NCBI GenBank assembly: GCA_027459485.1
Contig: DAIDIG010000007.1
Span: forward strand, 1-64,000
Reading direction: 5' to 3'
From: Bdellovibrionales bacterium
GTDB taxonomy: Bacteria > Bdellovibrionota > Bdellovibrionia > Bdellovibrionales > UBA1609
Length of the DNA stretch: 64,000 nucleotides
Both the position numbers and the translations under genes were made by a program. Positions 54,729 through 63,995 of this stretch are shown piece after piece. The number at the start of each line of letters is the position of its first letter. The first letter of the stretch is position 1. The notes beneath the pieces were generated by a model. The model was not told where the DNA came from. It ran no database searches and was given only the letters and a program-made list of their open reading frames with translations.

Positions 54729-56651
54729 ATGTCGAGCGTTAAATTGATTCGCCGAAAGATCAGTTTTTATTTTCTTGGATGTTTATGCTTCGTCTTGACT
54801 GGAGCGATGTCCCTCCATGCATGGGCGGACGATCCAGCCGCGAGCAGCTCTGCGAATTACGACAAGCAAAATGCGCAAGACGATTCCGAGCTAGATCAAG
54901 AGCTCAATCAAGACGATTCGATGATCCCGACCATGCCGAAGGACGCATCTTCGGCGCCCGAAGCTTCCAGCCCTTCGGCTACGTCTTCAGCGCCGGAACC
55001 GGTGACGACATCAGCACCGGATGCTTCAGAACCGCCACCATCGACAACCGCCCCGGCGCCACCAGCAACCGCTCCCTCGCCGGTCGCTCCAAACTCGACT
55101 CTAGAAACACAAGCACCTCCGAGCGCACCAGCGGCCGAGCCGGCGGCGGCAGATGCAAAAGCGCAACCGCCGGAGTCGACGCCATCAGATCAGCCGACGC
55201 AGCTGGAGCCAGCTAATGCACCACCGCCCGAGCAATCGGTAGAATCACCACAACAACCGGACACCGAGTCGCCGTCTGATAATTCATCTGCGCCAGCAGC
55301 CACCCCAGAGGTGACGACGCAACAAGAGCAGCCGTCGGCGGCAAGCGGCGATGAACCGAATCTCCAATACGAAGCCAAATTGCACGACATTTATTTACAT
55401 TACAATAGCCAGCGTACACCCGACGACAAATGGAAGGACATCAGTGGCAAAGAATCTGCTGAGCAATATGAAATTCGTCGGGGCGATAATCTATGGAATA
55501 TCAGTAAAACATTTTTTGGTGACGGCAACTACTGGCCGAAGGTTTGGTCGCTGAACGGTGCAATTACAAATCCGCACGATATCAACCCAAAAGACACAAT
55601 TAAATTCGTCGAAGGTGACGAAGAAAATCCACCTGATATTTCAATTAGTGATAACGGGTCCGCGAATGAAGATCAGAGTGGACAAACGAGCGAAAATCCC
55701 GAGCAGCCGGAGCTGCCGCCACCGTCGGTCGTAAGCCGACCGGTGGTGAAGCATTTGCCGCCGAGTCTGCCTGAATGGCAGGATCTCACTCAGCTCGGGC
55801 ATTACGATGAGCTCGGCATGGAATTTGTTAAACGAAAAATTTTAGAAATCAAAGATCAAATTCCGCTCGTCAGTTATATTGCTGAAGCACCGCCGGATTC
55901 ACATGGGCGTATTGCTGAAATTGAAACGGGCAACCGGATCGCATCATCTTATCAATATGTGTATGTGCGAATGAAGCCAGGCGAAGGGCAAGTGGGTGAA
56001 ACGCTTCTTGCCGTAGCCAACCGGGGTCGCGTCCAAAGCGTGGACCCGGCAATTAAAGGTTTTCTCGGTTACGCCGTCGACATTTTGGGCGAAGTCCAAT
56101 TGATTGAACAGGTCCGTAGTAAAAATGAACAAAAGCTTGGGCCGATGTTTCGGGCGCTTGTCTTGCGAATTGTGAATCCGGTTTCGGTTGGCGCGGATCT
56201 TGTGCAAGGCCATATCGAAAATGTTTTAATGAGTGAGGCGGGTCCTCGTAGTTCAGTCGTCGCTCAAATTGTCGGTGGATCTTTTTTTAATAAGCGGCAA
56301 GTCTACGGCAACGAATCGGTCGCGTATCTGAATCGCGGAGAGAATGACGGCCTCAAAGTCGGGGACATTTTGCCGATCCGAGCCAATCGTTCGGTCCGTA
56401 ATTCCAACACGCAAGTGCTTGAAGACGTGAGGCCGATCGGTTGGTTGCGAGTGGTGAAGACCACGCCGCATTTCGCAACGGCGCTTGTGGTGCGAGCTTG
56501 GTCTGACGTTCTGACCGGCGATCTCACGGGCTACGGACCACTCGTCAGTAAAGACATCAGCGAAAATGCCGCGGCCGGTACAACCGGCGCGAATCAAACG
56601 AGCAAGCAAGACGCCGACAGTTCGGATTTAAATCCGGACGACTTACAATAA
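54729..56651 (+). CDS. secreted LysM-domain protein
   Basis: A 640-residue protein with an N-terminal signal peptide (ending LHAWAD). Residues ~30-215 are Pro/Ala/Ser/Gln/Glu rich and probably unstructured, able to span the periplasm. A LysM peptidoglycan-binding domain lies at ~246-298 (YEIRRGDNLWNISKTFFG, then YWPKVWSLN). Residues ~340-610 form a mixed domain that I do not recognise. This is an architecture I recall in Bdellovibrio-type genomes. It is probably co-transcribed with the TPR lipoprotein gene. Confidence 0.8.
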   Translation: MSSVKLIRRKISFYFLGCLCFVLTGAMSLHAWADDPAASSSANYDKQNAQDDSELDQELNQDDSMIPTMPKDASSAPEASSPSATSSAPEPVTTSAPDASEPPPSTTAPAPPATAPSPVAPNSTLETQAPPSAPAAEPAAADAKAQPPESTPSDQPTQLEPANAPPPEQSVESPQQPDTESPSDNSSAPAATPEVTTQQEQPSAASGDEPNLQYEAKLHDIYLHYNSQRTPDDKWKDISGKESAEQYEIRRGDNLWNISKTFFGDGNYWPKVWSLNGAITNPHDINPKDTIKFVEGDEENPPDISISDNGSANEDQSGQTSENPEQPELPPPSVVSRPVVKHLPPSLPEWQDLTQLGHYDELGMEFVKRKILEIKDQIPLVSYIAEAPPDSHGRIAEIETGNRIASSYQYVYVRMKPGEGQVGETLLAVANRGRVQSVDPAIKGFLGYAVDILGEVQLIEQVRSKNEQKLGPMFRALVLRIVNPVSVGADLVQGHIENVLMSEAGPRSSVVAQIVGGSFFNKRQVYGNESVAYLNRGENDGLKVGDILPIRANRSVRNSNTQVLEDVRPIGWLRVVKTTPHFATALVVRAWSDVLTGDLTGYGPLVSKDISENAAAGTTGANQTSKQDADSSDLNPDDLQ

Positions 56652-56694
56652 GCGGACTTTTCCGGACGCAAAAAATCTCGGTGTGAAATAAAAA

Positions 56695-57558
56695 ATGTTT
56701 TATTGTTGGGCGCGTTTTTTGCACTCTTTTATTTGCATGATTGAGTTATTTTCCGATCATGAAAAGAAATGGTGCGAACAAACGAAAGTCAAAATTACAT
56801 TTCCAGGTGCGGCGGACTACCCGCACTTCTTTGAAAAAATGACGGTTCGTCCACATTTTCTGACGTATTGGGGTGAGCCGGTTTGGAACCGGCAATTTTG
56901 CATTTCAATAGTGGGTAGTCGTAATCCGTCATCGCAATCATTGCGTTGGATGGAATCGGAGCTTTCTGCATTTTTTTCGATCCGAAATCTGGTCATCGTA
57001 AGCGGGGGCGCCCGTGGCGTTGATATGAAAGCGCATCAACTGGCACTGTTACATAGACGTCCAACCGTCGTATTTGTACCTGCGGGGCTTATGAATCTTT
57101 ATCCATCTAGCTTGACGGAATGGGTGGACCCTATCATAGAAGGCGGCGGCGCGGTCATTAGTCAGTTCGCGCCGAATAGCCGAATGCGACGCGATTTCTT
57201 TCATGCGCGTAATCGGCTCATTGCCGGGGTTTCGGGGCTGACCTTTGTCGTCGAATGCAAAAGGCGCAGTGGTACTCTTAAAACCGCGATGTTCGCTCGC
57301 GGTCTTGACAAGACGCTTGCTGTTTTGCCGACGTTCCCCACCGATCCCGGGTTGGGTGGCCTTGATCTTATCCACGACGGGGCATTCCCCATTCGCGATG
57401 CCAATGATCTCTTAGTTTTGGCGAACTCGGTGGAATTGATACAGGCCGAAACTCAAAAACAAAAAATTTGTCATCCACACGGCGATCCCGACGGGCAACT
57501 GGCCATTGCGCGCGAAACTTTCGAAGCCAACCTGCAAAGTCCAATAAACGACGACTGA
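56695..57558 (+). CDS. dprA: DNA-processing protein DprA
   Basis: A 287-residue Rossmann-fold protein that loads RecA on incoming single-stranded DNA. The DprA motifs are clear: SIVGSRNPS, IVSGGARGVDMKAHQLAL, VVFVPAGLMNLYP, GGAVISQFAP, and RDFFHARNRLIAGVSGLTFVVE. The usual N-terminal SAM and C-terminal winged-helix domains are lacking, so this is a minimal form. The start may instead be the ATG at 56737. The last 147 bp overlap the convergent permease gene. With the split comEC it suggests natural transformation. Confidence 0.9.
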   Translation: MFYCWARFLHSFICMIELFSDHEKKWCEQTKVKITFPGAADYPHFFEKMTVRPHFLTYWGEPVWNRQFCISIVGSRNPSSQSLRWMESELSAFFSIRNLVIVSGGARGVDMKAHQLALLHRRPTVVFVPAGLMNLYPSSLTEWVDPIIEGGGAVISQFAPNSRMRRDFFHARNRLIAGVSGLTFVVECKRRSGTLKTAMFARGLDKTLAVLPTFPTDPGLGGLDLIHDGAFPIRDANDLLVLANSVELIQAETQKQKICHPHGDPDGQLAIARETFEANLQSPINDD

Positions 57559-58521
57559 CGCTATACAAATGACCATGCCGCCGCTTCGAGATGTTCGTCG
57601 ATTCGTAACCGTACCCAACCCCATACCGACCAGCGCAAGGATCAAGCATGTGGCGGAGAGCGCCCAGCGGCGGTTCCACTCGAGCAGGTAATCGAGCGCG
57701 TCCTCTTTCGAATTTTGGTGCTTTATTGCGTTGTAAAGCTCTTGCATGTTCATTTGTTCGGGGCCGATTTTTTCTTTTTTCACTTTGTTTGGATCGAACA
57801 GATTGATGTCATAAGTGGAAAAATCGATTTTCGTGTAAAAAGCTTTTGAAGATTTATGAACGTTGCCATCGGTGAGCTGCAAATAAGCCGCCTGTCCGGA
57901 GCTTGTGGCGTGAGTAATCATTCTCCCTTCTTTTGCAATGATGGTGACCGGCGCTTTCGGGTCGCGTTCGTCGTAAATAAAAACATCGTGCAGCAAGTTA
58001 TTCGCCGAATCGACGTGGTTGGCGTAAATGACGAGATCGAACGCTCCTTCGGCGAAGACGCCGTCGCGAATTGTGATTGTCGGGCGAGTTTCGGCTAGTT
58101 GCGTAAGAAGAGTGTTCATCTGCCTGTTGCCCCACGGGGCCAAGCGAAACGACACTTGCAACGATATGATCGAAACAAATACGCCGACAACGAGGGCTGG
58201 TATCAGCAAATGCCAAGTACTTAAGCCTAGCGCCTTCATGGCTACAATTTCTGAATCGCCGCTCAGTCGACCGTAGGTTAAAAGCACGGCGAATAGCAAG
58301 GCGATCGGCAAAAGAATCGGCAAAAAGCCGAGCGTTACATAGGCCACCATTTGAAGAATTATCGAGAGTTTTGCTCCATGTACGATGACGTACTCGCTCA
58401 GTTGAAATGACTGAAACATACAAAGAACGAGTACAAATATGGTAAGCCCGATCAGAAATACCGGGAGCAATTCGAAGGCGATATATTTCATCGCCAGGAG
58501 GCCGCGTTTCAAATCTTGCAA
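57412..58521 (-). CDS. LptF/LptG family permease
   Basis: A 369-residue YjgP/YjgQ-type membrane protein, part of the transporter that extracts LPS from the inner membrane with LptB. Three N-terminal membrane helices surround GDSEIVAMKALGLS; a beta-jellyroll periplasmic domain follows (~130-270), then three C-terminal helices ending WMTNFLFLSFGLYQF. TTG at 58521 with AAAGGG upstream is the likely start; ATG at 58491 is an alternative. LptF versus LptG cannot be settled here. Confidence 0.88.
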   Translation of the reverse strand: MQDLKRGLLAMKYIAFELLPVFLIGLTIFVLVLCMFQSFQLSEYVIVHGAKLSIILQMVAYVTLGFLPILLPIALLFAVLLTYGRLSGDSEIVAMKALGLSTWHLLIPALVVGVFVSIISLQVSFRLAPWGNRQMNTLLTQLAETRPTITIRDGVFAEGAFDLVIYANHVDSANNLLHDVFIYDERDPKAPVTIIAKEGRMITHATSSGQAAYLQLTDGNVHKSSKAFYTKIDFSTYDINLFDPNKVKKEKIGPEQMNMQELYNAIKHQNSKEDALDYLLEWNRRWALSATCLILALVGMGLGTVTNRRTSRSGGMVICIASVVVYWTLQVGFESFARNGQLPVGIAVWMTNFLFLSFGLYQFHRVRQN

Positions 58522-58581
58522 TTCTGGCCCTTTCGCCGGCGTCGGGTTGACGTTTTCAAAAGAAAAATAACAAAATGATAA

Positions 58582-59760
58582 ATGCTAAGAGTATTTTTAG
58601 TCATAGATGATTATAACGAATTGATCTATTTGCAATCACTCCTAAAAAAGCTGGGACTCGACGTAGAGGGCGTTCAAAATCAAAAAAAATACGCCGACAT
58701 GAGTCTGGGTTTCAATCCACACATTCTCATCACCTCGGCCAAAGGTAAGAAGGTCGATGGGCTACAATTGACTCAAAGTTTGTACCGCAAACGCGGTTTG
58801 CCAAAAGTCATAGCGCTTAAGTCGAACGATTATGCTATCAATGTCGACGATTATCGCGATTCCGGTGTCGATGAAATTTTAGACAGTCCTGTGAGCCCGC
58901 GCAAATTAATTCTTTCAATTGCCAATCTGGGCGGCATCGACGAAACGGCGCTTCTCGAGAAGTATTCGAAGATCAAAGGGCAGGAGGCTAATGCGGCGGA
59001 CGACCAAAGCTACATAGCGTCCTACGATGAAAATGGGCAGCCGGTGGAGTCCGTTCAAAAGGTCAAGCAGTCAATCGAGACGATTACACGAATCCCTGGC
59101 TTTCCGCTCAACGCGTCTGATGACTTGACCGAGTCGGGGCACGGATTATCGAACGAGTCTGGCGGCGAAAACCCGAGGTTTCCGCTGCGGCAGGGTGCCA
59201 GCGTGGGAGAAGCTGAGTCGGCTGGTGCAACGTCTGGTGCGAGCCAGAATGCGAGCGGTAGTACTTTCGTGGGCAGCGACGCTCAAGGAAGTGTGGCAAC
59301 GGGGCATGTTTCGGGTCAATCGTCCGCATCGGGAGACGGTTCGTTTTCTTCAGCAGCCAATCAAACGCCAAACAATAACACATTCGTGGGCGGCGATTCG
59401 GCGGATTCTCGCGGGTCAGGTGCCCGGCCGGGTGGCGCAAGTGGGCAGGACGGTTCCGCAGCCAGTGCCGCTGGGATGAAGGCAAACCCGGGTGGATCGC
59501 TTGTTACTGGTGAAATGCCGACTGAAGTTAAAACAGCCGCGCAACGATCACAGAGGCCTGAAAAAACTGAACGTGAAAAAAAATATGACTTGTGGGCGAC
59601 AAATAAGGTCGGCCCGCTGCCGCCGAAACATTTCGTGCGCGACCGCATTCTGGATTTCAATAAAAAAATTCGACGTAATAATGTCATTGAGGATATTGAC
59701 CAAATTGAAGACGAACGAAAAAACTTCGTGAAAGCGCTATTTCGCCGTACCAAACCTTAG
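58582..59760 (+). CDS. protein with degenerate receiver domain and low-complexity linker
   Basis: A 392-residue cytoplasmic protein. The N-terminal ~125 residues follow the response-regulator fold (FLVIDDYNELIYLQSLL, HILITSAKGKKVDG, VDEILDSPVSPRKL), but the phospho-acceptor Asp is replaced at ITS and the conserved Lys before Pro is Ser. It should therefore not be phosphorylated. Residues ~200-310 are Ser/Gly/Ala/Asn low complexity. The C-terminal ~60 residues are charged (KKYDLWATNKVGPLPPKHF). The role is unknown. It is divergent from the LPS permease gene. Confidence 0.7.
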   Translation: MLRVFLVIDDYNELIYLQSLLKKLGLDVEGVQNQKKYADMSLGFNPHILITSAKGKKVDGLQLTQSLYRKRGLPKVIALKSNDYAINVDDYRDSGVDEILDSPVSPRKLILSIANLGGIDETALLEKYSKIKGQEANAADDQSYIASYDENGQPVESVQKVKQSIETITRIPGFPLNASDDLTESGHGLSNESGGENPRFPLRQGASVGEAESAGATSGASQNASGSTFVGSDAQGSVATGHVSGQSSASGDGSFSSAANQTPNNNTFVGGDSADSRGSGARPGGASGQDGSAASAAGMKANPGGSLVTGEMPTEVKTAAQRSQRPEKTEREKKYDLWATNKVGPLPPKHFVRDRILDFNKKIRRNNVIEDIDQIEDERKNFVKALFRRTKP

Positions 59761-59797
59761 ATTTCGTTCGATTCGACTTGGCTAACTACGGCACCTG

Positions 59798-60412
59798 TTA
59801 GAAGAACCCATGAATGAAGCGAAAAGGGACCTTCTTGCAGTATTCCCGATATTCGGGGTCGCTTTTCAGGATTTGTTCTTCTCGATTAGCTCTCGCAAAC
59901 TGAATGAAGCACTCACATAGAAAGATCGCTAGATTTCGAGAATTCGGATTTGCGACTATAAAACCAAAAAAGAATATCAGTTCAGAAATATACATCGGGT
60001 GGCGAATCAACATGTAGAGGCCGCCATACTGTATTCCGCGGTCGGCCGCGATGACTGCAAAACTGCGCCCTATTGACATGATCGAAAGTCCCACCAGTGT
60101 CATTCCCACGAGTTGCATGGCCGCCCCAATCGCGACAGTGTCGCCGTGTGGCGTTGCGCGCAGCAATAGCGGAAGAGCGGTGCCAAGAGTTCCGAGCAGC
60201 CAATCAATAATCGAATTTGTCTCGGATTTCGCCGGTCGCCGCCAAAGATACAGACTGAGAAAAAGCGTATTGATCGTAAGCAAACCCAGACTTTTCGGAG
60301 TTCGTGTCACTGCAAATTGCATACAGCTTTCAAACGCCATGATCGAGAACAGGACAACAAGACCCAGGTTAATTATCCACTTAAAAAAAGGACGGGCGAT
60401 GTTTGTAACCAT
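59798..60412 (-). CDS. isoprenylcysteine carboxyl methyltransferase-like membrane protein
   Basis: A 204-residue membrane protein with four or five helices. The C-terminus carries the ICMT/PEMT pattern: GGLYMLIRHPMYISE (RHPxY), then the acidic ANREEQILKSDPEYREYCKKVPFRF. Bacterial members methylate various small or lipid substrates; few are characterised. It starts 9 bp after the upstream response-regulator fusion gene on the same strand, so the two are probably co-transcribed. Confidence 0.85.
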   Translation of the reverse strand: MVTNIARPFFKWIINLGLVVLFSIMAFESCMQFAVTRTPKSLGLLTINTLFLSLYLWRRPAKSETNSIIDWLLGTLGTALPLLLRATPHGDTVAIGAAMQLVGMTLVGLSIMSIGRSFAVIAADRGIQYGGLYMLIRHPMYISELIFFFGFIVANPNSRNLAIFLCECFIQFARANREEQILKSDPEYREYCKKVPFRFIHGFF

Positions 60413-60421
60413 ACTTGCCTG

Positions 60422-62350
60422 TTAGCCGGTTTTGCGACCCAAAATTTTCGTCACCACTATCGAGAGCTCGTCGGTGAACTTATTTTTCTTTTTGCCGTAG
60501 ATCTGTTTGATATAGGTCATTTCCTTTTTGGCATCGGTGAATTCGGGGTCGATTGAACAGGCGCGCTTGAATGACTGGTAAGAATTCTGGATCTGCCCAA
60601 TGAGTTCAAAATACATACCTTTGACAAAAAAGTAGTGAGCACTGTGGCGATCTTCGTGCGGTATGGTCTGCAATACGTCGCGAACTTTATTGGAGAGTTC
60701 AGTTCGGTCGGCGCGATGGCGTTTTTCTTTGATCAATGCCCACAAATAATACAATCCAACATCGGATCGGCGGCCGTGCATTTTGAGCACCTTACCTAGT
60801 GCTTTTCGTGCATCGTGAAATTGCGATGATCTCAGGAGTCGCATGCCCTCTTCGAATTTCGTCTCGGCTTGGAGTATTTCTTCAGCATGACCGTGCTCAA
60901 GTGCTTTTGTGTACATCTGCCTTCTAGTGTCATCACTCAATGTCGAATGAGCTTCAGTAATTCGCGCGAAAATTTCCTGATTGAGTTGTCGCAAATCAGC
61001 GGGAGCGGACGGTGGCAACCGATCGGGATGGAGAATTTTTGCAAGTTCGCGATAATTACGGTTGATATCCGAGAACTTTGCGAGCTTGTTCGTGGCTAAA
61101 ATTTCGAAATGATCCTGATCTTGCATGTCTTGCCAGATGCGTGTGAGTCGTGTGCGAATTGCACCGAGCGGCTCGCTTTCAATGGCCTTGGGTTCGAATC
61201 GCAGTATGCGCTGAACCAAGAAAAAGTGGACGGCCCGAAGCAAATCGTTTTCACGATTGGCGCGACCGGCACAAATGTCGTCGATCGTTCGCGGCCACGC
61301 TAATGTTAAATCGAAGTCCGCGAACACGCGGGCCGCCGGCAGATGAATGACAATGCCTGCCTGACTGTAATTGGCGCCGGGGGTCAGAGGGCTTGCCAGG
61401 TACTGGCGGTAAAATGTTTTGAGCCATTCCGTTGTGACTTTTGAACAGACCCAATCACTTAACAGTTGCGTAAATTTTAACCCGTCGATGTGAATGTCTG
61501 AGTCGCAAATTTCGGTTTTAAATCGAATTTCGACTGGTGTGTCTTGTATGGTTTTGGATAGCCGGATCACCATTTGCTCGCGACGGACAATTCCGATTGA
61601 GTGTGGCGAGACGAACGATTCGTCGACAAGGCGGTCGCCGATTCGCTTGCCCGTATTCTCTGACAAAATTTGATCGACTTCTTCAGGCGAAGAGAACCCC
61701 ATTTCAACGAGAAGCAAGCCGAAGTATGATTCTGTATCGGCATATTGGACATCGATAATTCGGCGCTTGCTAAAAGTAACAGCAGCCTCGAGTTTATCGG
61801 GATAGGCGACGTGCAAGGTGCCCGAGATGTTAGTATCCATAAGCAGAGAGTAGATCCACGGTAAGTCAAAACCATGCACCGTGGGGGTGAGCCGAATCGC
61901 GTCGATTTTTTCGGCGGCCGAATATTGATTGCGTTGCATAAGCTGAAATAGCGGGTGTATTTCGGCTTCGAGCACGGGCGCGAAGGCGTCATCGAACGTT
62001 TGAATGAGTTTACTCAATTCGAACGGCTTATTGAAAAATTCCCTTGCTTTAGTTTTAATAATGGCATCCCGTGCGTAGGATTTGTCGCGAAAAATTCCGC
62101 TTGTGAGCACGATTTCGATTCGCGGGTGACTCGCGCGAACTTCAGTCGCAAAGTCCACACCGTTTTTACGGGGTAGCATGCAGTCGATTACCATTCCGTG
62201 ACATTCTTCAAGTCGGAGAGTTTGCTCGGCGGCCGCCGGCGACGCGACGAGCTTTGGGTTGAATCCTGAGCGCTTTAAGCCCTCTTCAATGGCTCGGCCA
62301 AGCGATTCGTCGTCTTCTACCACAAGGATTCGAATATCAGACTTTTTCAC
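60422..62350 (-). CDS. response regulator with DUF4388, J domain and TPR region
   Basis: A 642-residue multi-domain protein. An intact receiver (residues ~6-125; acidic pair EDDE, phospho-acceptor Asp in MVIDCMLPRKNG, Lys in FFNKPFE) is followed by a DUF4388-like module (~172-270, SGTLHVAYPDKLEAAVTFSKRRIID). A J-like domain lies near 430-490 (NYRELAKILHPDRLPP, with the diagnostic HPD), then TPR-like helices (~500-615). Receiver-DUF4388 fusions occur in delta-proteobacteria-like lineages; joining a J domain implies phosphorylation-linked recruitment of DnaK. The start is GTG. Confidence 0.85.
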   Translation of the reverse strand: MKKSDIRILVVEDDESLGRAIEEGLKRSGFNPKLVASPAAAEQTLRLEECHGMVIDCMLPRKNGVDFATEVRASHPRIEIVLTSGIFRDKSYARDAIIKTKAREFFNKPFELSKLIQTFDDAFAPVLEAEIHPLFQLMQRNQYSAAEKIDAIRLTPTVHGFDLPWIYSLLMDTNISGTLHVAYPDKLEAAVTFSKRRIIDVQYADTESYFGLLLVEMGFSSPEEVDQILSENTGKRIGDRLVDESFVSPHSIGIVRREQMVIRLSKTIQDTPVEIRFKTEICDSDIHIDGLKFTQLLSDWVCSKVTTEWLKTFYRQYLASPLTPGANYSQAGIVIHLPAARVFADFDLTLAWPRTIDDICAGRANRENDLLRAVHFFLVQRILRFEPKAIESEPLGAIRTRLTRIWQDMQDQDHFEILATNKLAKFSDINRNYRELAKILHPDRLPPSAPADLRQLNQEIFARITEAHSTLSDDTRRQMYTKALEHGHAEEILQAETKFEEGMRLLRSSQFHDARKALGKVLKMHGRRSDVGLYYLWALIKEKRHRADRTELSNKVRDVLQTIPHEDRHSAHYFFVKGMYFELIGQIQNSYQSFKRACSIDPEFTDAKKEMTYIKQIYGKKKNKFTDELSIVVTKILGRKTG

Positions 62351-62426
62351 CTTTATACGATCGGCAATTTCGGCTAGAATATTGAAGAAAATGCGAATTT
62401 TTGCACGACTTTAGCGGAGGTAAAAA

Positions 62427-62747
62427 ATGGCGGCTCAAGCCGTAACAGATCAGAGCTTCGACGGTGATGTCTTGAAATCGAACACCCCAGTCCTTCTCGA
62501 CTTTTGGGCGGAATGGTGCGGCCCTTGCCGAGCACTAGGCCCTAAGCTTGAAGAGATTGCGAAAGAGCTGGGTAACCAGATACGGGTACTTAAAATAAAC
62601 ATTGATGAGAACCCAGCCACTCCGTCTAAATTTGGAATTCGAAGTATTCCCACAATGATACTGTTCAAAGGCGGCCAACCGGTCGATCAACTGCTTGGTA
62701 ATTTACCGAAAGAACATATTATCGAGATGCTGCGCAAGCACATTTGA
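62427..62747 (+). CDS. trxA: thioredoxin
   Basis: A 106-residue protein disulphide reductase. The active site is WAEWCGPCR with Cys31 and Cys34, and the cis-Pro loop is RSIPTMILFKGG. Length and fold match TrxA, and there is no signal peptide, so it is cytoplasmic. A strong ribosome binding site (GCGGAGG) precedes the ATG. It is divergent from the response-regulator fusion gene. Confidence 0.97.
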   Translation: MAAQAVTDQSFDGDVLKSNTPVLLDFWAEWCGPCRALGPKLEEIAKELGNQIRVLKINIDENPATPSKFGIRSIPTMILFKGGQPVDQLLGNLPKEHIIEMLRKHI

Positions 62748-62765
62748 CGGATTCTGTCATGATCG

Positions 62766-62782
62766 GCCCTGCAAGGGCTTTT
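62766..62782 (+). terminator. weak Rho-independent terminator after trxA
   Basis: GCCCT and AGGGC form a 5-bp stem with a GCA loop, followed by TTTT, 19 bp after the trxA stop. Confidence 0.5.
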
Positions 62783-62882
62783 GCTGGTTTGGTGAGAAGT
62801 GAATAGTAGTCCTGGTTTGAGATAAGCCCTCGATCAATTAGGCGGTTGAAAGCGCGGGGCGCCAAAAGGCGAGAGCGCGATT

Positions 62883-63995
62883 CTAGAACAAAAACTTTCG
62901 ATACGCGACCGACGAGATGATGCCAAGACAAGCCATGGCAGTGATCATCATCGAGCCGCCGTATGAAAGGAGAGGTAGGGGGACACCCACAATCGGCAGT
63001 AAGCCGATCACCATGCATATGTTGACCATCACGTGCCAAAATAAAATCGATACGGCGCCTACTCCAACCAAAACGCCGAATCGGTCGCGGGCTTGAGCCG
63101 CTATTCGCGTGCACATAAACAGTAAAAATATAAACAGGCCGGCCGTTGTCATGCTGCCGATAAATCCGTGTTCTTCGCTGAGAACCGAAAAAATAAAATC
63201 GGTGTGTCGCTCAGGCAGAAACTCCATTTGCGACTGTGTACCGCGGCGGAAGCCTTTGCCGAATATCCGACCGCTACCCACGGCGATGCGCGATTGTAAG
63301 CTGTTGTAGCCGGCGCCACGCGGGTCTTTGCTTGGCGACAAGAAAGTCAGCACTCGCGACTTTTGATAAGGCTTCAACCCAAATGTCCATATCAGAGGTA
63401 TGGCCACCATCCCGACGACAAGAAAGAAAGCCAAAATCGAAGTCCGAACTTTCACAAAAAGAACCATGGTTACAAAAACCGCCATGAGCATAAGGCCCGT
63501 GCCGAGATCAGGCTGCTTAATTGTCAACGCCGTCGGGACGAGCGTGATGATCGTCGGCAAAATGAGATCCAAAAAACCCATGCCCTCGGGTTTCGTTTGT
63601 TTAGATAGAATTTTGGCTAAAATAAAAACAAGTACCAGCTTCATCGTTTCGGATGGTTGGTAGCGAAAAAAACCAAGTTCCAGCCAACGTCGCGCGCCAA
63701 GCGAACTGCGCCCCATGACCAGCACTAAGCCGAGAGCCATCAGATTCAAAATGTAAAACAGGTACGCCGATCGATTGAAAAACCGATAATCGATAAGTGT
63801 CGTGCCAAAAAAAACGAGCCACCCCATAATGAGATAAACCACCTGCAGCCAAAACAATCGCGTTTGTGAAAGTGAAGCCGTCAACCCATGAGTCGCGCTA
63901 TAAAGCGTGATGAGCCCGATGATGTTGAGCGAGAAAATGACGGTGATGAAATTCCAATCCAGACGACGAAAGAACGTCCGCTCTTCAACCTGCAT
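62883..63995 (-). CDS. rodA: rod shape-determining peptidoglycan polymerase RodA
   Basis: A 370-residue SEDS-family membrane protein that polymerises glycan strands with a class B PBP during elongation. Family segments include YQPSETMKLVLVFILAKIL, KQPDLGTGLMLMAVF, PSKDPRGAGYNSLQSRIAVGSG, LPERHTDFIFSVLSEEHGFIG and the terminal LPLLSYGGSMM. Ten membrane helices are apparent. The start (63995) is 5 bp from the window edge; the upstream neighbour is outside the window and could be a PBP2 gene, as is common. Confidence 0.95.
   Translation of the reverse strand: MQVEERTFFRRLDWNFITVIFSLNIIGLITLYSATHGLTASLSQTRLFWLQVVYLIMGWLVFFGTTLIDYRFFNRSAYLFYILNLMALGLVLVMGRSSLGARRWLELGFFRYQPSETMKLVLVFILAKILSKQTKPEGMGFLDLILPTIITLVPTALTIKQPDLGTGLMLMAVFVTMVLFVKVRTSILAFFLVVGMVAIPLIWTFGLKPYQKSRVLTFLSPSKDPRGAGYNSLQSRIAVGSGRIFGKGFRRGTQSQMEFLPERHTDFIFSVLSEEHGFIGSMTTAGLFIFLLFMCTRIAAQARDRFGVLVGVGAVSILFWHVMVNICMVIGLLPIVGVPLPLLSYGGSMMITAMACLGIISSVAYRKFLF

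Noticed and set aside
62719-62880. reverse frame between rodA and trxA with protein-like residues (NRLIDRGLISNQDYYSLLTKP)
   Set aside because: It has no credible start or ribosome binding site, runs out of rodA in another frame and overlaps the trxA 3' end. A small-protein gene is possible but unsupported.
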